A DNA stretch of 51,186 nt. Origin: Desulfobacter postgatei. GTDB taxonomy: Bacteria > Desulfobacterota > Desulfobacteria > Desulfobacterales > Desulfobacteraceae. Within the stretch, counting starts at the first letter, position 1. Each line of letters opens with the position of its first letter. This document shows, in pieces, positions 18,594-27,456 of this stretch. The translations under genes were made by a program, and so were the position numbers. Below the pieces are notes generated by a model. That model did no database searches. It was given only the letters and a program-made list of their open reading frames with translations, and had not been told where the DNA came from. The stretch lies in the NCBI GenBank assembly GCA_002747145.1, contig PDTI01000010.1, positions 1 to 51,186 of the forward strand, read 5' to 3'.

Positions 18594-19835
18594 TTAGTCA
18601 AAAGGACGTATTGGCGATACAAACAAGGCGGCACTCATTAAGGCAAAAAACCAACCTTCAGCGCTGTCCTGGAGCGGAGACGCTACCATACAGGACGTCA
18701 TGATGGTTAAGACAAGGCCCCGGCCAAGCAGTGTGCTTTCATTTTTTTGAAAAAAACCAGCACGCCACCATTGGGTGATGAAAAACCAGAGAAGAATCAA
18801 TATGCCCACCAGGCCAAACTGCACGCCAACCATTAAATAATCGTTATGGGGGTTGTCTGATTGATTGAACCGGGTGCCTTTTACCAAATCAGAATAGGCG
18901 GTTTGAAAGCTTCCTGTGCCTGTGCCGATGAAAGGACTTTTTTTTATGAGTTTAAGTGAGTTTGTGTAGAATTCAAGGCGCAGGCCGATAGAGGAGGGTC
19001 GACTCACCGGCTCTCCATAATTCCATGCCTTTATTTCATTGACTGTGATACGGGCTCTTTTCAGCAATGGATTTGATGGATAGCACCATAAAAAAAGCCC
19101 TATGCAGATACAGAGGATAAAGAAGACTACAAGGCTGTTCCGGCTGCTCCATGAAAAAAAATAGTACACAAGAAGGACAAGGATAATCAGGTGGCCGGTA
19201 CGTCCGCCTACCATAAATAATACATTGACTAAGGAAAGAAAGCTGAATCCTGCCCATAGAATTCGTGCTCTAAATGTTTTAGCTGATCTGGCCAGGACTG
19301 CCGCAACAAATACGGTAAATGCCATGAATGTATTGTGTTTGATGTGGTCGTGGAAAACATAACAGTCAAGCGGGTTACCTTTGACAGGTATAAATCCCGG
19401 TACCATCTCCATGCGTATCAGGTACGAGAGAACAAGAACGAATCCCATGGCACTGATAAATGATATCAAAACAGCCCGGGCATTTTTTTCTTTTTTTAGA
19501 TATATCATAGACATGGCTATGAATAGGAACTTACCGCCGTTTTGGATGCTCTCAAGTACTTTTTCCTGGTTTGTATGGGTATATAAAAGTCCTGCCAGAT
19601 GAATCAGGAAAAATATACAACCAGCCATGGCTACAGGATTGTATTTTATGATAATTGTCAATTCTTTTAATGGGTTTTTAAAGTTGTCCAGAATCCAGAA
19701 CAACAGGAAAAGCCCTAAAACTACATAGGTTGCGGCCGTGGATACAGGAATGGTAAATGCGAGCAGAATCAGCATGAAACGGCATATTTTATTTAAATTT
19801 AGTGAGATCAATTTAGTCTGCATTCGTTTTCTCAT
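18594..19835 (-). CDS. O-antigen ligase family (WaaL/Wzy_C) membrane protein
   Basis: The 413-residue protein has about ten to twelve hydrophobic segments and the Wzy_C/O-antigen ligase signature. A conserved Arg-containing loop is seen at GGRTGHLIILVLLVYY. A large periplasmic loop contains GTGTGSFQTAYSDLVKG and the essential His motif DNPHNDYLMVGVQFGL. Such enzymes join O-antigen from undecaprenyl pyrophosphate to lipid A-core at the periplasmic face. It runs opposite to the LPS operon and is AT-rich like its neighbours. Its stop codon is inside the target duplication of mobile element copy 1, and reconstruction shows that the stop existed before the insertion. Polymerase (Wzy) activity is an alternative to ligase. 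Confidence 0.8.
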   Translation of the reverse strand: MRKRMQTKLISLNLNKICRFMLILLAFTIPVSTAATYVVLGLFLLFWILDNFKNPLKELTIIIKYNPVAMAGCIFFLIHLAGLLYTHTNQEKVLESIQNGGKFLFIAMSMIYLKKEKNARAVLISFISAMGFVLVLSYLIRMEMVPGFIPVKGNPLDCYVFHDHIKHNTFMAFTVFVAAVLARSAKTFRARILWAGFSFLSLVNVLFMVGGRTGHLIILVLLVYYFFSWSSRNSLVVFFILCICIGLFLWCYPSNPLLKRARITVNEIKAWNYGEPVSRPSSIGLRLEFYTNSLKLIKKSPFIGTGTGSFQTAYSDLVKGTRFNQSDNPHNDYLMVGVQFGLVGILILLWFFITQWWRAGFFQKNESTLLGRGLVLTIMTSCMVASPLQDSAEGWFFALMSAALFVSPIRPFD

Positions 19836-20004
19836 ATGAAAGTCACAATGAGTTGTTTAATTGGCATCTGCTGATTTTCTCTCATATGGATAATGTGTCC
19901 TTTCTGCTATTGTTACAATCGTTTAAAATAACGCTTTAAAAAGTGCTTCCAGGGACTCTGACTGATTCCCAATGACAGTTTCACCATATTCTAGCCGCAT
20001 TAAT

Positions 20005-20256
20005 TCATCTCTGGTAACCTGCCAGCGCCCAAATTAAGTTAAAAAAGGTAGATTGCCCCAGAAAACCAAGCACCATCAAACTTTCTTCACTTATTTCTTC
20101 ATCTTTGTAGAGCTGAAGAACTTTGTCAATTCCGCTGTAGAGACTGAGGCCAAAACCACGAAGATTATTTGCAACCGAGATAAATCCTTTCGTTGCAGAC
20201 CGAGCTTTTCGGCAATAGTCCTGTTTTATCGACCATCGCCGTCCTGACCCTTCCAT
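20005..20256 (-). CDS. Short unknown ORF, possibly part of a degraded gene
   Basis: The 83-residue frame (VANNLRGFGLSLYSGIDKVL, then DEEISEESLMVLGFLGQS) looks protein-like but I do not recognise it. In the same stretch, other frames also give protein-like pieces: RTIAEKLGLQRKDLSRLQ upstream and TRDELMRLEYGETVIGNQSE downstream. This suggests a gene broken by several frameshifts across about 19930-20330. There is no clear ribosome site. It fills most of the 544-bp gap between the O-antigen ligase and pomB; I see nothing else in that gap. Confidence 0.3.
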   Translation of the reverse strand: MEGSGRRWSIKQDYCRKARSATKGFISVANNLRGFGLSLYSGIDKVLQLYKDEEISEESLMVLGFLGQSTFFNLIWALAGYQR

Positions 20257-20379
20257 CCTATCTTTCCAGGTATAAAAGGCGTCCCACCCAGGGATATTTC
20301 ACGCATAGCTGCCATGGAAAAAGAAAAACGTGATCAGGCTTTCAACCGTTAGCGCCTGTTTAAATTTTCAGCGTTTTTA

Positions 20380-21186
20380 TTATTTTTCATACATGCCTTC
20401 AAACTGGCGGGCAATATTGTCACGCTCATAAACAATTTCCACCCGGCGGTTCCGGGCCCGGCCCTGGGCCGTATCATTGGTAGCCACGGGATGATACTGA
20501 GCATAGCCTTCGGCGGAAATATAAAAAGGCGACACCCCGTTTGCGACCAGCAGGCGCGCAACCGTAGACGCCCTGGCCGAAGACAGTTCCCAGTTCGATG
20601 GATAAATGGGTGACGTAATGGGCTCTGAATCGGTATGCCCACGGATCTTTACATGGTAGGCAAGCCGTGACAGGACCGTGGCCACTTTGTCAAGAATCTC
20701 CAGCCCCTTGGGGGATAGCCGGGTGCCGCCTGCCGGAAAAAGCAGCAGATCGGACATGGTGATGACCACACCGACCTCGGTTTTTGTAACACTGACCTCT
20801 CCGCCCAGTTTATTGAAAAGGACCAGCTCCCTGATCTCAGAAACAATATCATCCATCTCCTTTTCAATCATGCCGCCAAGTTCATCAACGGAGGGGGGCT
20901 GCTCGGTTTTGTCCGAAGGTACCGGACGCATGATCAATCCCTCCCGGGTACCGGATTCAGGTACGGCCTGAGCCCCCAAAGCACTTCTCAGGGATTTGAC
21001 CAGTTCTTTGTAGGTCTCCTGCTGGGTGGTACTCATGGCGAATAAAAGAACAAAAAAGCACATCAGAAGCGTTACCAGATCCGCAAAGGTTGCCATCCAT
21101 GCGGGCGCACCTTCGGTGACATTGATAATCTCTTCCTTAACAACCTTTTGTTTTCCGCTACCGGAATCTTCGTCGTTTTCAGCCAT
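20380..21186 (-). CDS. pomB: Flagellar stator protein MotB/PomB
   Basis: This 268-residue protein has one N-terminal membrane helix and a C-terminal OmpA-like peptidoglycan-binding domain. The helix carries the ion-binding Asp in WMATFADLVTLLMCFFVLLFAMS, which is closer to sodium-type PomB (FADLMSLLMCFFVLL) than to proton-type MotB. The OmpA domain shows IRGHTDSEPI and NWELSSARASTVARLL, then NRRVEIVY. It follows the motA/pomA gene by 28 bp, so the two stator subunits are made together. Sodium coupling is inferred from the helix sequence. Confidence 0.88.
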   Translation of the reverse strand: MAENDEDSGSGKQKVVKEEIINVTEGAPAWMATFADLVTLLMCFFVLLFAMSTTQQETYKELVKSLRSALGAQAVPESGTREGLIMRPVPSDKTEQPPSVDELGGMIEKEMDDIVSEIRELVLFNKLGGEVSVTKTEVGVVITMSDLLLFPAGGTRLSPKGLEILDKVATVLSRLAYHVKIRGHTDSEPITSPIYPSNWELSSARASTVARLLVANGVSPFYISAEGYAQYHPVATNDTAQGRARNRRVEIVYERDNIARQFEGMYEK

Positions 21187-21214
21187 GCCTATATCCTTTT
21201 ACCCAAACCATGGA

Positions 21215-21976
21215 TTACTTCTTTTCTTCCTTGGCTGCATCCCCCAGATAGACCTTGAGCTTGTCTTCCATAAGCTTGGGATGTTCCCCTTCCCGGATGG
21301 ATAAAATGCCCTCGTAAACAATACTCATGTTGGTAATTTCCTCTTCGGTGCGACCTTTGAGCTTATCGCTCATGGGAATAAAAAACAGGTTAGCCATGAT
21401 AGCCCCGTAAAATGTCGTGATCATGGCAACAGCCATTTTGGGACCAATGGTTGACGGGTCATCCAGATTGGCCAGCATCTGCACAAGGCCGATCAGTGTG
21501 CCGATCATGCCGAATGCCGGTGCATAGGCTGCCATGGCGGCAAAAATATTTGACCCGGTCTCCAGACTCTTTTTGGTCAATTCCATCTTCTTTTCCATGA
21601 TCTGCCCGATATCTTCGGTCTTCACCCCGTCCACGGTCATCTGCAGGGCCTGGGCCAGATAGGGATCCGAAGCACTCTGGATGTCACTTTCAATGGACAG
21701 CAACCCCCCTTTTCTGGCCTTATTGGATATTTCCGTGAGATTGGCAATGATATCCTCGGCTTTTTCAATTTTGAACATGAACACCTTGATAGCGGTTTTA
21801 ACGATGCCGATCACATCACCCAAAGGAAAACCAATCATGGTTGCAGCAATGGTACCGCCCACGACAATAAGGATAGAGGGGATATTGATGAACATACCGA
21901 TGGGACCGCCCAAAAGAATGGTACCCAGAATGAACCCAATCCCGGAAACAACACCGATGACTGAAGAAATATCCAT
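21215..21976 (-). CDS. pomA: Flagellar stator protein MotA/PomA
   Basis: The 253-residue protein has four membrane helices with the MotA/PomA layout: two N-terminal helices (FILGTILLGG, SILIVVGGTIAATMIGF), a cytoplasmic loop of about 100 residues with the rotor-facing charged region, and two C-terminal helices containing AAYAPAFGMIGTLIGLVQML and AMITTFYGAIMANLFF. The Pro in APAFGMIG and the Pro in the last helix region are the conserved conformational residues. With PomB it forms the torque-generating 5:2 complex. The gene begins 5 bp after the degenerate HD-GYP gene on the same strand. Confidence 0.9.
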   Translation of the reverse strand: MDISSVIGVVSGIGFILGTILLGGPIGMFINIPSILIVVGGTIAATMIGFPLGDVIGIVKTAIKVFMFKIEKAEDIIANLTEISNKARKGGLLSIESDIQSASDPYLAQALQMTVDGVKTEDIGQIMEKKMELTKKSLETGSNIFAAMAAYAPAFGMIGTLIGLVQMLANLDDPSTIGPKMAVAMITTFYGAIMANLFFIPMSDKLKGRTEEEITNMSIVYEGILSIREGEHPKLMEDKLKVYLGDAAKEEKK

Positions 21977-21981
21977 TTGGT

Positions 21982-23349
21982 TCAGACCTTTATATAAACA
22001 GTTTCTTCTACAGGATATGCCCTGTGATATTGTATTATTTTATCAATGGCTTGCCGGGTCAGAGTTTCTCCTGCAGGCAGCAGTTTGGTACCGGTCTGGG
22101 TGAACAGTGTTGCACTGAGAATCATTCCCGGTTTCAGTTGTTCCACACCGACACCACGCACCTGAAGTGTGTCTGCGCCCCAATGGAGCACCGCATACTT
22201 TTCAAGCCATCCGGCGATCTTTGGATCAAGCCGGCTGCCTATTTTAGGCTCAAGTTCTGAAAGCAGCGCCTGAACGCCAAAGGAAACATTGCTCTCCCGA
22301 AGGGTTTCAAGCTCATCCGCAGCCGCTAGAATTCTTGAGGCCAAAGGAATATGGTGCCATGTCAACCCATCAGGATATCCTGTGCCGTCCACATTTTCAT
22401 TCAAAAAACGGATAACCGCCGCTACCCGCTCAAATCCACGGCAATGACTGAGCAGTTCAGCACCTTTAACCGGAAACTGCACCATCATCGCCTGATCATA
22501 TACTGTGGGGCTGCTGTCTGGATATTCTCCCGCCTCTTGCCCTTCAGGTTCTTTTGGGTAAATATAATCCTTTGAAAGGAAGAGAAGCCCAATTTCGTGA
22601 AGCATACCAGCTTTTGACAGATCCTCCAACTGTTTTTGGGATAATCCCATCTTCTTTGCGATAAAACAGGCGATCTCTCCCACACGCTCTCCATGGCCGC
22701 GATTACGCTCCACCCGCTGACGAATCAGCGCATAAAGCATCCGGCCGAACCCTTCCATATCCCCAGCCATCTGTGTCTTGATATCCAGAAGGTTTTGTTT
22801 TAAGCGATTGCGCCCTTCGGACATCTGATGAATCTGTTTCAACGCGGTGTTCAGGTTACTCTTATCCTCAAGCAATTCATCTTTGACTTTTTTTAATTCG
22901 CGTTTAAACCGGTCCAGATATCCAAAGGATTTTTCAAGGGAGGCGGTTTTGGAATACAGCGCCTGTTGGAGATGCAGCTTATCCATGCTGCCTTTGGATT
23001 TGACTTCAATCTCCCGTATATCCAAAGGCCAGTCCACCACATGATCAGCACCCAATGCCATGAGACTTAATCGGACACGTTTCTTAGTCTCTTCAGGAAC
23101 GATAACAAAAACAGCCGGAGAAAATTTAAAATGACAGGCGCCAAGCCCATCAAACCACGTCCGCACATTTTCCGGATCAATATTGTCCTCAGGTGCAAAG
23201 GGATCCATCAGCACAATATCCGGCCGCTGTTTCAGGGATTGTATCGCATCAGGCCGATCAACACAGGCAAGAAAAAGATGGGAATGTGCAGACCCAAAAT
23301 CCTGGGGACACCGGGAACCGATGTATAAAATGGAAAGGCGTAAAGCCAT
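21982..23349 (-). CDS. HD-GYP-like protein with a degenerate active site and N-terminal pseudo-receiver
   Basis: This is a 455-residue protein. Residues 1-120 look like a receiver fold without a reliable phospho-acceptor (DIVLMDPFAPEDN). A coiled coil follows (KRELKKVKDELLEDKSNL). The HD-GYP region starts near residue 205. In active phosphodiesterases the metal site has HD and HHExxDGxGYP; here the first reads GMLHEIGLL (HE) and the second reads LNENVDGTGYPDGL, with both His lost. Hydrolysis of cyclic-di-GMP is therefore doubtful and a binding or scaffold role is more likely. It is translated directly before pomA (5-bp gap), which suggests a link to motor control. Confidence 0.8.
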   Translation of the reverse strand: MALRLSILYIGSRCPQDFGSAHSHLFLACVDRPDAIQSLKQRPDIVLMDPFAPEDNIDPENVRTWFDGLGACHFKFSPAVFVIVPEETKKRVRLSLMALGADHVVDWPLDIREIEVKSKGSMDKLHLQQALYSKTASLEKSFGYLDRFKRELKKVKDELLEDKSNLNTALKQIHQMSEGRNRLKQNLLDIKTQMAGDMEGFGRMLYALIRQRVERNRGHGERVGEIACFIAKKMGLSQKQLEDLSKAGMLHEIGLLFLSKDYIYPKEPEGQEAGEYPDSSPTVYDQAMMVQFPVKGAELLSHCRGFERVAAVIRFLNENVDGTGYPDGLTWHHIPLASRILAAADELETLRESNVSFGVQALLSELEPKIGSRLDPKIAGWLEKYAVLHWGADTLQVRGVGVEQLKPGMILSATLFTQTGTKLLPAGETLTRQAIDKIIQYHRAYPVEETVYIKV

Positions 23350-23374
23350 AAATTAAACGACACCTGTCTCTTGT

Positions 23375-23926
23375 CTATTCCGAATATCCACGGGTCCACC
23401 ATTCATCCCAGCGTGTGCAAAGGATCTCCCGGGCAAGCTGTTTCCCCGTATCTGTCTTAAGGCGGCCCACCACAAAGGAGAGCCAGGATTCAGGTGAAGT
23501 GGCGCCAAGATCTTTTAATTTTTTTAGTTCAAGGATAAAGGAAAGCTGGTCCGCATCATTGGCCAGCCGGGCTTCCATGGTTTCTGCCTGGTTGAACTCA
23601 TCAATCAGTTCGGCAATATCCTTTGCCCAGTCAAGGCCTTGAATCAGATGTAATACCGCCTTGGATTCATCCACAGTATTATAATGCTTATGGACGTAAT
23701 TCAAATCCCCTGTCCGGGCCTCGGCCGTATCATGCACCAGGGCCATGGAAATAAGCTTTTCAGCATTGACATCCGGTTCAAGACGGGCCATGACAAAGCA
23801 CAAAAAAGCTGTGGTAAAACTATGTTCCGCAATACTTTCCTTTCCCGTGCCCAAAAAAGAGTATCCGCTCCGATTCAGGTCTTTGAGCATTCGTACTTCA
23901 AACAAAAGATCAGCAATCCGTGTCAT
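23375..23926 (-). CDS. HD-domain 5'-deoxynucleotidase-like (YfbR/HDDC2 family)
   Basis: The 183-residue HD hydrolase has IAEHSFTTAFLC (first metal His), ALVHDTAEARTGD (HD pair with the E and D that complete the site) and ANDADQLSFILELK (last Asp). This is the arrangement in the YfbR/HDDC2 group, which removes phosphate from deoxynucleoside 5'-monophosphates. All metal ligands are intact. It heads the minus-strand operon and is 25 bp upstream of the HD-GYP gene, although a functional link with the stator genes is not obvious. Mobile element copy 2 lies about 25 bp upstream of its start, where its promoter would be. Confidence 0.8.
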   Translation of the reverse strand: MTRIADLLFEVRMLKDLNRSGYSFLGTGKESIAEHSFTTAFLCFVMARLEPDVNAEKLISMALVHDTAEARTGDLNYVHKHYNTVDESKAVLHLIQGLDWAKDIAELIDEFNQAETMEARLANDADQLSFILELKKLKDLGATSPESWLSFVVGRLKTDTGKQLAREILCTRWDEWWTRGYSE

Positions 23927-23950
23927 TTCGCATCCATTTTCTGTGATTTA

Positions 23951-24111
23951 GAGCTGTTTTGATAATTAGGGGATCAAGACGAAATTTCATGAAAATGAGA
24001 ACCAATTGTTACAAATTTTGTGTTAATAGCCGGACTATTCGCATAAAATTTGGTAGAATTGGGGCCATTTTCATGAGATTGCAGCCGATTCATCAATTAC
24101 CAAACAAGCTC
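23951..24111. mobile_element. Miniature inverted-repeat element, copy 2 (161 bp, longest)
   Basis: Termini are GAGCTGTTTTGATAATTAGGGG on the left and, reverse-complemented, GAGCTTGTTTGGTAATTGAT on the right. TTA flanks both ends (23948-23950 and 24112-24114). An inner inverted pair, aaatttcatgaaaatgag near the left and ccattttcatgagatt near the right, is shared by the other copies. It has no coding capacity. It lies between the divergent HD nucleotidase and LysM genes. Confidence 0.88.
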
Positions 24112-24125
24112 TTAGGCAACACATA

Positions 24126-24154
24126 TTGACATTTATAGAACATTCGTTTAAATA
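24126..24154 (+). promoter_or_regulatory. Predicted sigma-70 promoter of the LysM gene
   Basis: TTGACA (24126-24131), a 17-base spacer and TAAATA (24149-24154), 42 bp before the LysM start codon. It begins 14 bp outside the right end of mobile element copy 2, so the insertion stopped just short of it. Confidence 0.55.
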
Positions 24155-24195
24155 AAGTCAAGATTTACAAGATTCAACACATCATTGGAGGTTCC

Positions 24196-25200
24196 ATGCC
24201 GATTCATGAAAGAGAGTTTTCACCCTTGGTGTTCCTAATTGCGGTTTTCATCTTTACTTGCCTTTCCCCGGTTGGTGCCCGGGAAAAAGTAGAAACCTTT
24301 GACACAAATCAGGATACAGGCTTTTACTACACCATCAAAAAAGGCGACACCCTCTGGGATTTGTCCAAAAAATTTTATGATTCCCAATGGGACTGGCCAG
24401 GTCTGTGGTCACTCAACAAGGAGATTAAAAATCCCCACTGGATTTATCCGGGCAACACCATCAGGGTGTATCTCAAACCTGAATTTAAAAAACAAAGCCC
24501 GGAAAAACCAGCCCGGATGGTGGTTGACACCCGGTTCAATTATCCTGCCATTCACAGAACCGGATTTATCAGGGACAAACAGGTGCCGCCCCTTGGCACG
24601 GTATTGCGGGAAAAAGACGGCAATGTCATGATGGCCACAGATGATATTGTTTACATCCAACCCACCGGTCGCGCCCCTTTTATTCCCGGACACAGGTACC
24701 AGATTTACGCCACCTCCCAGGTGGATCAAAAGATCGGCACAAGCCGTTACAAAGGCATTAGACACTTGGTCAAGGCCGACCTTGAGATTATTGAAGTCAA
24801 TACCCAATATGCGGTGGGCAAGATTAAGAATTCTTACAGAGATGTGGGTTCAGGAGATATGATCATGGATTTTTATCCAAGACAGCCGACATTTGAGGTG
24901 GATGAACACCCTGAGCCTATAGATGCGGTGTTGCTCTGTTCCGAGGATGACAACATTCTGGTTAACGATTACCGTATCGGCTTTATCAACAAGGGCTCCC
25001 AGGATAATATCCAGCCGGGCAATATTTACACCATCAAGCGCGGCAAAGCCACCGAATCAGTTCATGATCTCAAAACAGGGTTAAATATCGCACCGGTAAC
25101 AAGCGGCAGGCTCATTGTTCTTCATACGGAATCGGCAAGTGCCACGGTCATGCTGCTGTCGTCAACCCAGGATATTCACCCCGGCGATATCGTCAATTAA
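24196..25200 (+). CDS. Exported LysM-domain protein
   Basis: The 334-residue protein starts with a signal peptide (hydrophobic core FLIAVFIFTCLSPVGA, likely cleaved after the Ala). One LysM domain follows at about residues 48-95 (YYTIKKGDTLWDLSKKFY ... IYPGNTIRVY), which should bind peptidoglycan. The remaining ~230 residues are beta-rich and unfamiliar, with a repeated RIGFINKGSQDNIQPGNIYTI style that resembles the barrel-type C-terminal part of similar deltaproteobacterial LysM proteins. A good ribosome site (GGAGG) and a sigma-70-like promoter precede it. Its partner or enzyme target is unknown; an envelope structural role is likely. Confidence 0.75.
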   Translation: MPIHEREFSPLVFLIAVFIFTCLSPVGAREKVETFDTNQDTGFYYTIKKGDTLWDLSKKFYDSQWDWPGLWSLNKEIKNPHWIYPGNTIRVYLKPEFKKQSPEKPARMVVDTRFNYPAIHRTGFIRDKQVPPLGTVLREKDGNVMMATDDIVYIQPTGRAPFIPGHRYQIYATSQVDQKIGTSRYKGIRHLVKADLEIIEVNTQYAVGKIKNSYRDVGSGDMIMDFYPRQPTFEVDEHPEPIDAVLLCSEDDNILVNDYRIGFINKGSQDNIQPGNIYTIKRGKATESVHDLKTGLNIAPVTSGRLIVLHTESASATVMLLSSTQDIHPGDIVN

Positions 25201-25240
25201 TAAAATAGAATTGGGCCGAAGACAGATCCCCTCCCCGGCA

Positions 25241-27058
25241 TCACGCCTGCTGCCAGGTCACCCTTAAAATCTCCTGGTAGGTTGTATGCCCCTTAAGCAT
25301 CTTTTTTATGCCGTTTTCCTGTAAAGGGATCAGGCCCTGTTCACGGGCTGTCCGGTGCATATCACCAAGGTTTGCGTTACGGGTTGTCAACTGCTTTAAC
25401 CCCCGGGTATAGGCAAGAATTTCATAAATCCCGGTCCGGCCGCTGTAACCGGTATTTCTGCATTTCATACACCCCTTTCCGTGTTTCAACTTTAAGGGAC
25501 CATCGCCCGGTACAAAAAGACCTAAATCTTTAAGCTCCCCGCGGTCCATTTCAAAGGACTGGGCGCAATGGGGGCAGATTTTACGCACAAGACGCTGGGC
25601 AACGACCCCGGTCAGGGCGGAATGAATCAGATAGGGGGGGATACCCAGGTCTAAAAGCCTGAAAACCGTGGATACGGCATCATTCGTGTGCAGGGTGGAC
25701 AGAACTAAATGCCCTGTCAGGGCAGCCTGCACCGCTGCCTGGGCCGTTTCAAGATCCCGGATCTCCCCCACCATGATGATATCCGGATCCTGGCGCATAA
25801 TATTGCGTAAAACCGATCCGAATGTCACATCAATGGCCGGCTGAACACCCACCTGATTGAACTCCTCATGGATCATTTCAATGGGATCTTCAATGGTGGT
25901 GATATTCACTTCAGGCGAAGAGAGCATGCGCAATGAAGAATACAAGGTGGTGGACTTTCCTGACCCGGTGGGACCAGTCACCAATACAATACCAAAGGGC
26001 ATGGTGATCAATTTTTTATATTTTTTCAGGTCTGCCGGTGTGAATCCTAAGCTTTCCAGATCCTGGAAAAGAATTTCAGGATCCATGATCCGCATCACCA
26101 CCTTTTCGCCAAATGCCACAGGGATCGTGGATACCCGGATTTCCACTTCCTGATCCTTTTTGAGCATTTTAATCCGCCCGTCCTGGGGCCGGCGCTTTTC
26201 AGCCATATCCAGTGCAGACAGATTTTTAATACGGCTGACCACGGCATTGTGCAATTTTTTTGGTAATTTGTATACGGTGTGCAATGCCCCGTCAATGCGC
26301 ATGCGTACCAGACAAATATCCCGTTTGGGTTCAATGTGGACATCACTGGTTTTCTGGTCAAAGGCGTATGAGAACAGATGGTTCACAGCATTGACGATAT
26401 GCTGATCCGTGGATGGCGGCTCAGCGGTGTTGTCAAGTTTGACAAATCGTTCAAGATTGCCTATATCCACACCGGTCCGGGAGAAAAGGTTCTCAGCCGC
26501 ACTAATGGAGTGATGAAACCCGAAAAACTCCTTGATCAGCCGTTCCACATCTGTTTTCGAACTGACAATGGGAAATACTTTCAAATTGGTCACCCGTTGC
26601 ACATCGGCAATGGCCTCCTGGTTAAACGGATTCGGGGTGGCCACCACCAGTTTGCCGTCTTTCATCTGCAAAGGCAACAGCAGATGCTTCAGGGCAAAGG
26701 AGCGGGAAATAGTGCCGGTAACCAGATTAATTTCAAGCTTTAACGGATCAATTTTTTTATACGGCAGGTGCCAGGAATCGGCCAGGGTTTTAAAAATCAG
26801 ATCTTCATCAATCACTTTGTCGGGTTTGTCCAGCCGATTCAAATTCAAATAGACCAGCACATCAATAAAAGAGATGTCAGAAAGTGTCCTTTGCCTGTCT
26901 CCGGGTGAATTGCTATGGGTTTTCGCGGCAAGTTTTTCTTTTATCTTACGCTCCCGGCCAAGTAAATCCCTTGCCTGATCCGCAGAGATCAGTCGACCTG
27001 AAATCAGGGACTGACAAATGGCTTTGGCGCTGAAATACCGGTCAGAATTTGAATGCAT
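25241..27058 (-). CDS. Type II secretion / type IV pilus assembly ATPase (GspE/PilB family)
   Basis: The 605-residue hexameric ATPase drives pilin or pseudopilin assembly at the inner membrane. Domain order: N-terminal MshEN/GspE-N-like region (about 95-180), then the secretion ATPase core. The core has Walker A VTGPTGSGKSTTLYSSL, the Asp box with TIEDPIEMIHEEFNQVG, Walker B RQDPDIIMVGEIRD, and the His box TLHTNDAVSTVFRLLDLG. The zinc tetra-cysteine motif CPHC...CMKC is also there. The tetra-Cys favours GspE/PilB over the retraction ATPase PilT. No other pilus or secretion genes are in the window, so the system served is unknown. AGGAGATTC precedes the ATG. It converges with the LysM gene. 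Confidence 0.9.
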   Translation of the reverse strand: MHSNSDRYFSAKAICQSLISGRLISADQARDLLGRERKIKEKLAAKTHSNSPGDRQRTLSDISFIDVLVYLNLNRLDKPDKVIDEDLIFKTLADSWHLPYKKIDPLKLEINLVTGTISRSFALKHLLLPLQMKDGKLVVATPNPFNQEAIADVQRVTNLKVFPIVSSKTDVERLIKEFFGFHHSISAAENLFSRTGVDIGNLERFVKLDNTAEPPSTDQHIVNAVNHLFSYAFDQKTSDVHIEPKRDICLVRMRIDGALHTVYKLPKKLHNAVVSRIKNLSALDMAEKRRPQDGRIKMLKKDQEVEIRVSTIPVAFGEKVVMRIMDPEILFQDLESLGFTPADLKKYKKLITMPFGIVLVTGPTGSGKSTTLYSSLRMLSSPEVNITTIEDPIEMIHEEFNQVGVQPAIDVTFGSVLRNIMRQDPDIIMVGEIRDLETAQAAVQAALTGHLVLSTLHTNDAVSTVFRLLDLGIPPYLIHSALTGVVAQRLVRKICPHCAQSFEMDRGELKDLGLFVPGDGPLKLKHGKGCMKCRNTGYSGRTGIYEILAYTRGLKQLTTRNANLGDMHRTAREQGLIPLQENGIKKMLKGHTTYQEILRVTWQQA

Positions 27059-27093
27059 GAATCTCCTGTGTATACTCTGTCATCACAAAACAA

Positions 27094-27130
27094 AAATGCC
27101 GGGTTAACTTAATTAAGTCAACCCGGCATT
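27094..27130 (-). terminator. Strong terminator of the ferredoxin gene (possibly bidirectional)
   Basis: AATGCCGGGTT(a/g)ACTTAATTAAGT(c/t)AACCCGGCATT is an almost perfect hairpin. On the minus strand it is followed by TTTTTG. It lies 25 bp after the ferredoxin stop. Confidence 0.8.
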
Positions 27131-27155
27131 AATCAGATATAAGATAACGCCTGGT

Positions 27156-27344
27156 TTAGTCTTCTTCTATGGTGATGGCGTCCTCTTCACAAACTTCCAG
27201 GCAGCTTTCGCAGCCCATGCATTCATCGGCATTGACGGGAACGGATTTGTCATCCTCCATTTCAAACACCTCTGCAGGACATACATCAACACACTCTTCA
27301 CAGCCCACACATTTTTCCTGATCAACCGTTGCGGTAAAAGCCAT
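27156..27344 (-). CDS. 2[4Fe-4S] ferredoxin
   Basis: The 62-residue electron carrier has two cluster motifs: CVGCEECVDVCP and CMGCESCLEVCE. The second lacks the usual Pro after the last Cys. The protein is very acidic (ending EEDAITIEED), as in clostridial-type ferredoxins. A strong ribosome site (AAGGAGG) precedes the ATG and a clear terminator follows, so it is probably expressed alone and strongly. Redox partners cannot be named from context. Confidence 0.93.
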   Translation of the reverse strand: MAFTATVDQEKCVGCEECVDVCPAEVFEMEDDKSVPVNADECMGCESCLEVCEEDAITIEED

Positions 27345-27456
27345 TTTAAAACCTCCTTAAAAATTAATAATACAACCGTATAAGCTCATCTTTATAAAAT
27401 CATCGCCTGATTCAGCACCCGCTTTTACAACAATGTTTTTGCTAAAACAAGCTTTT

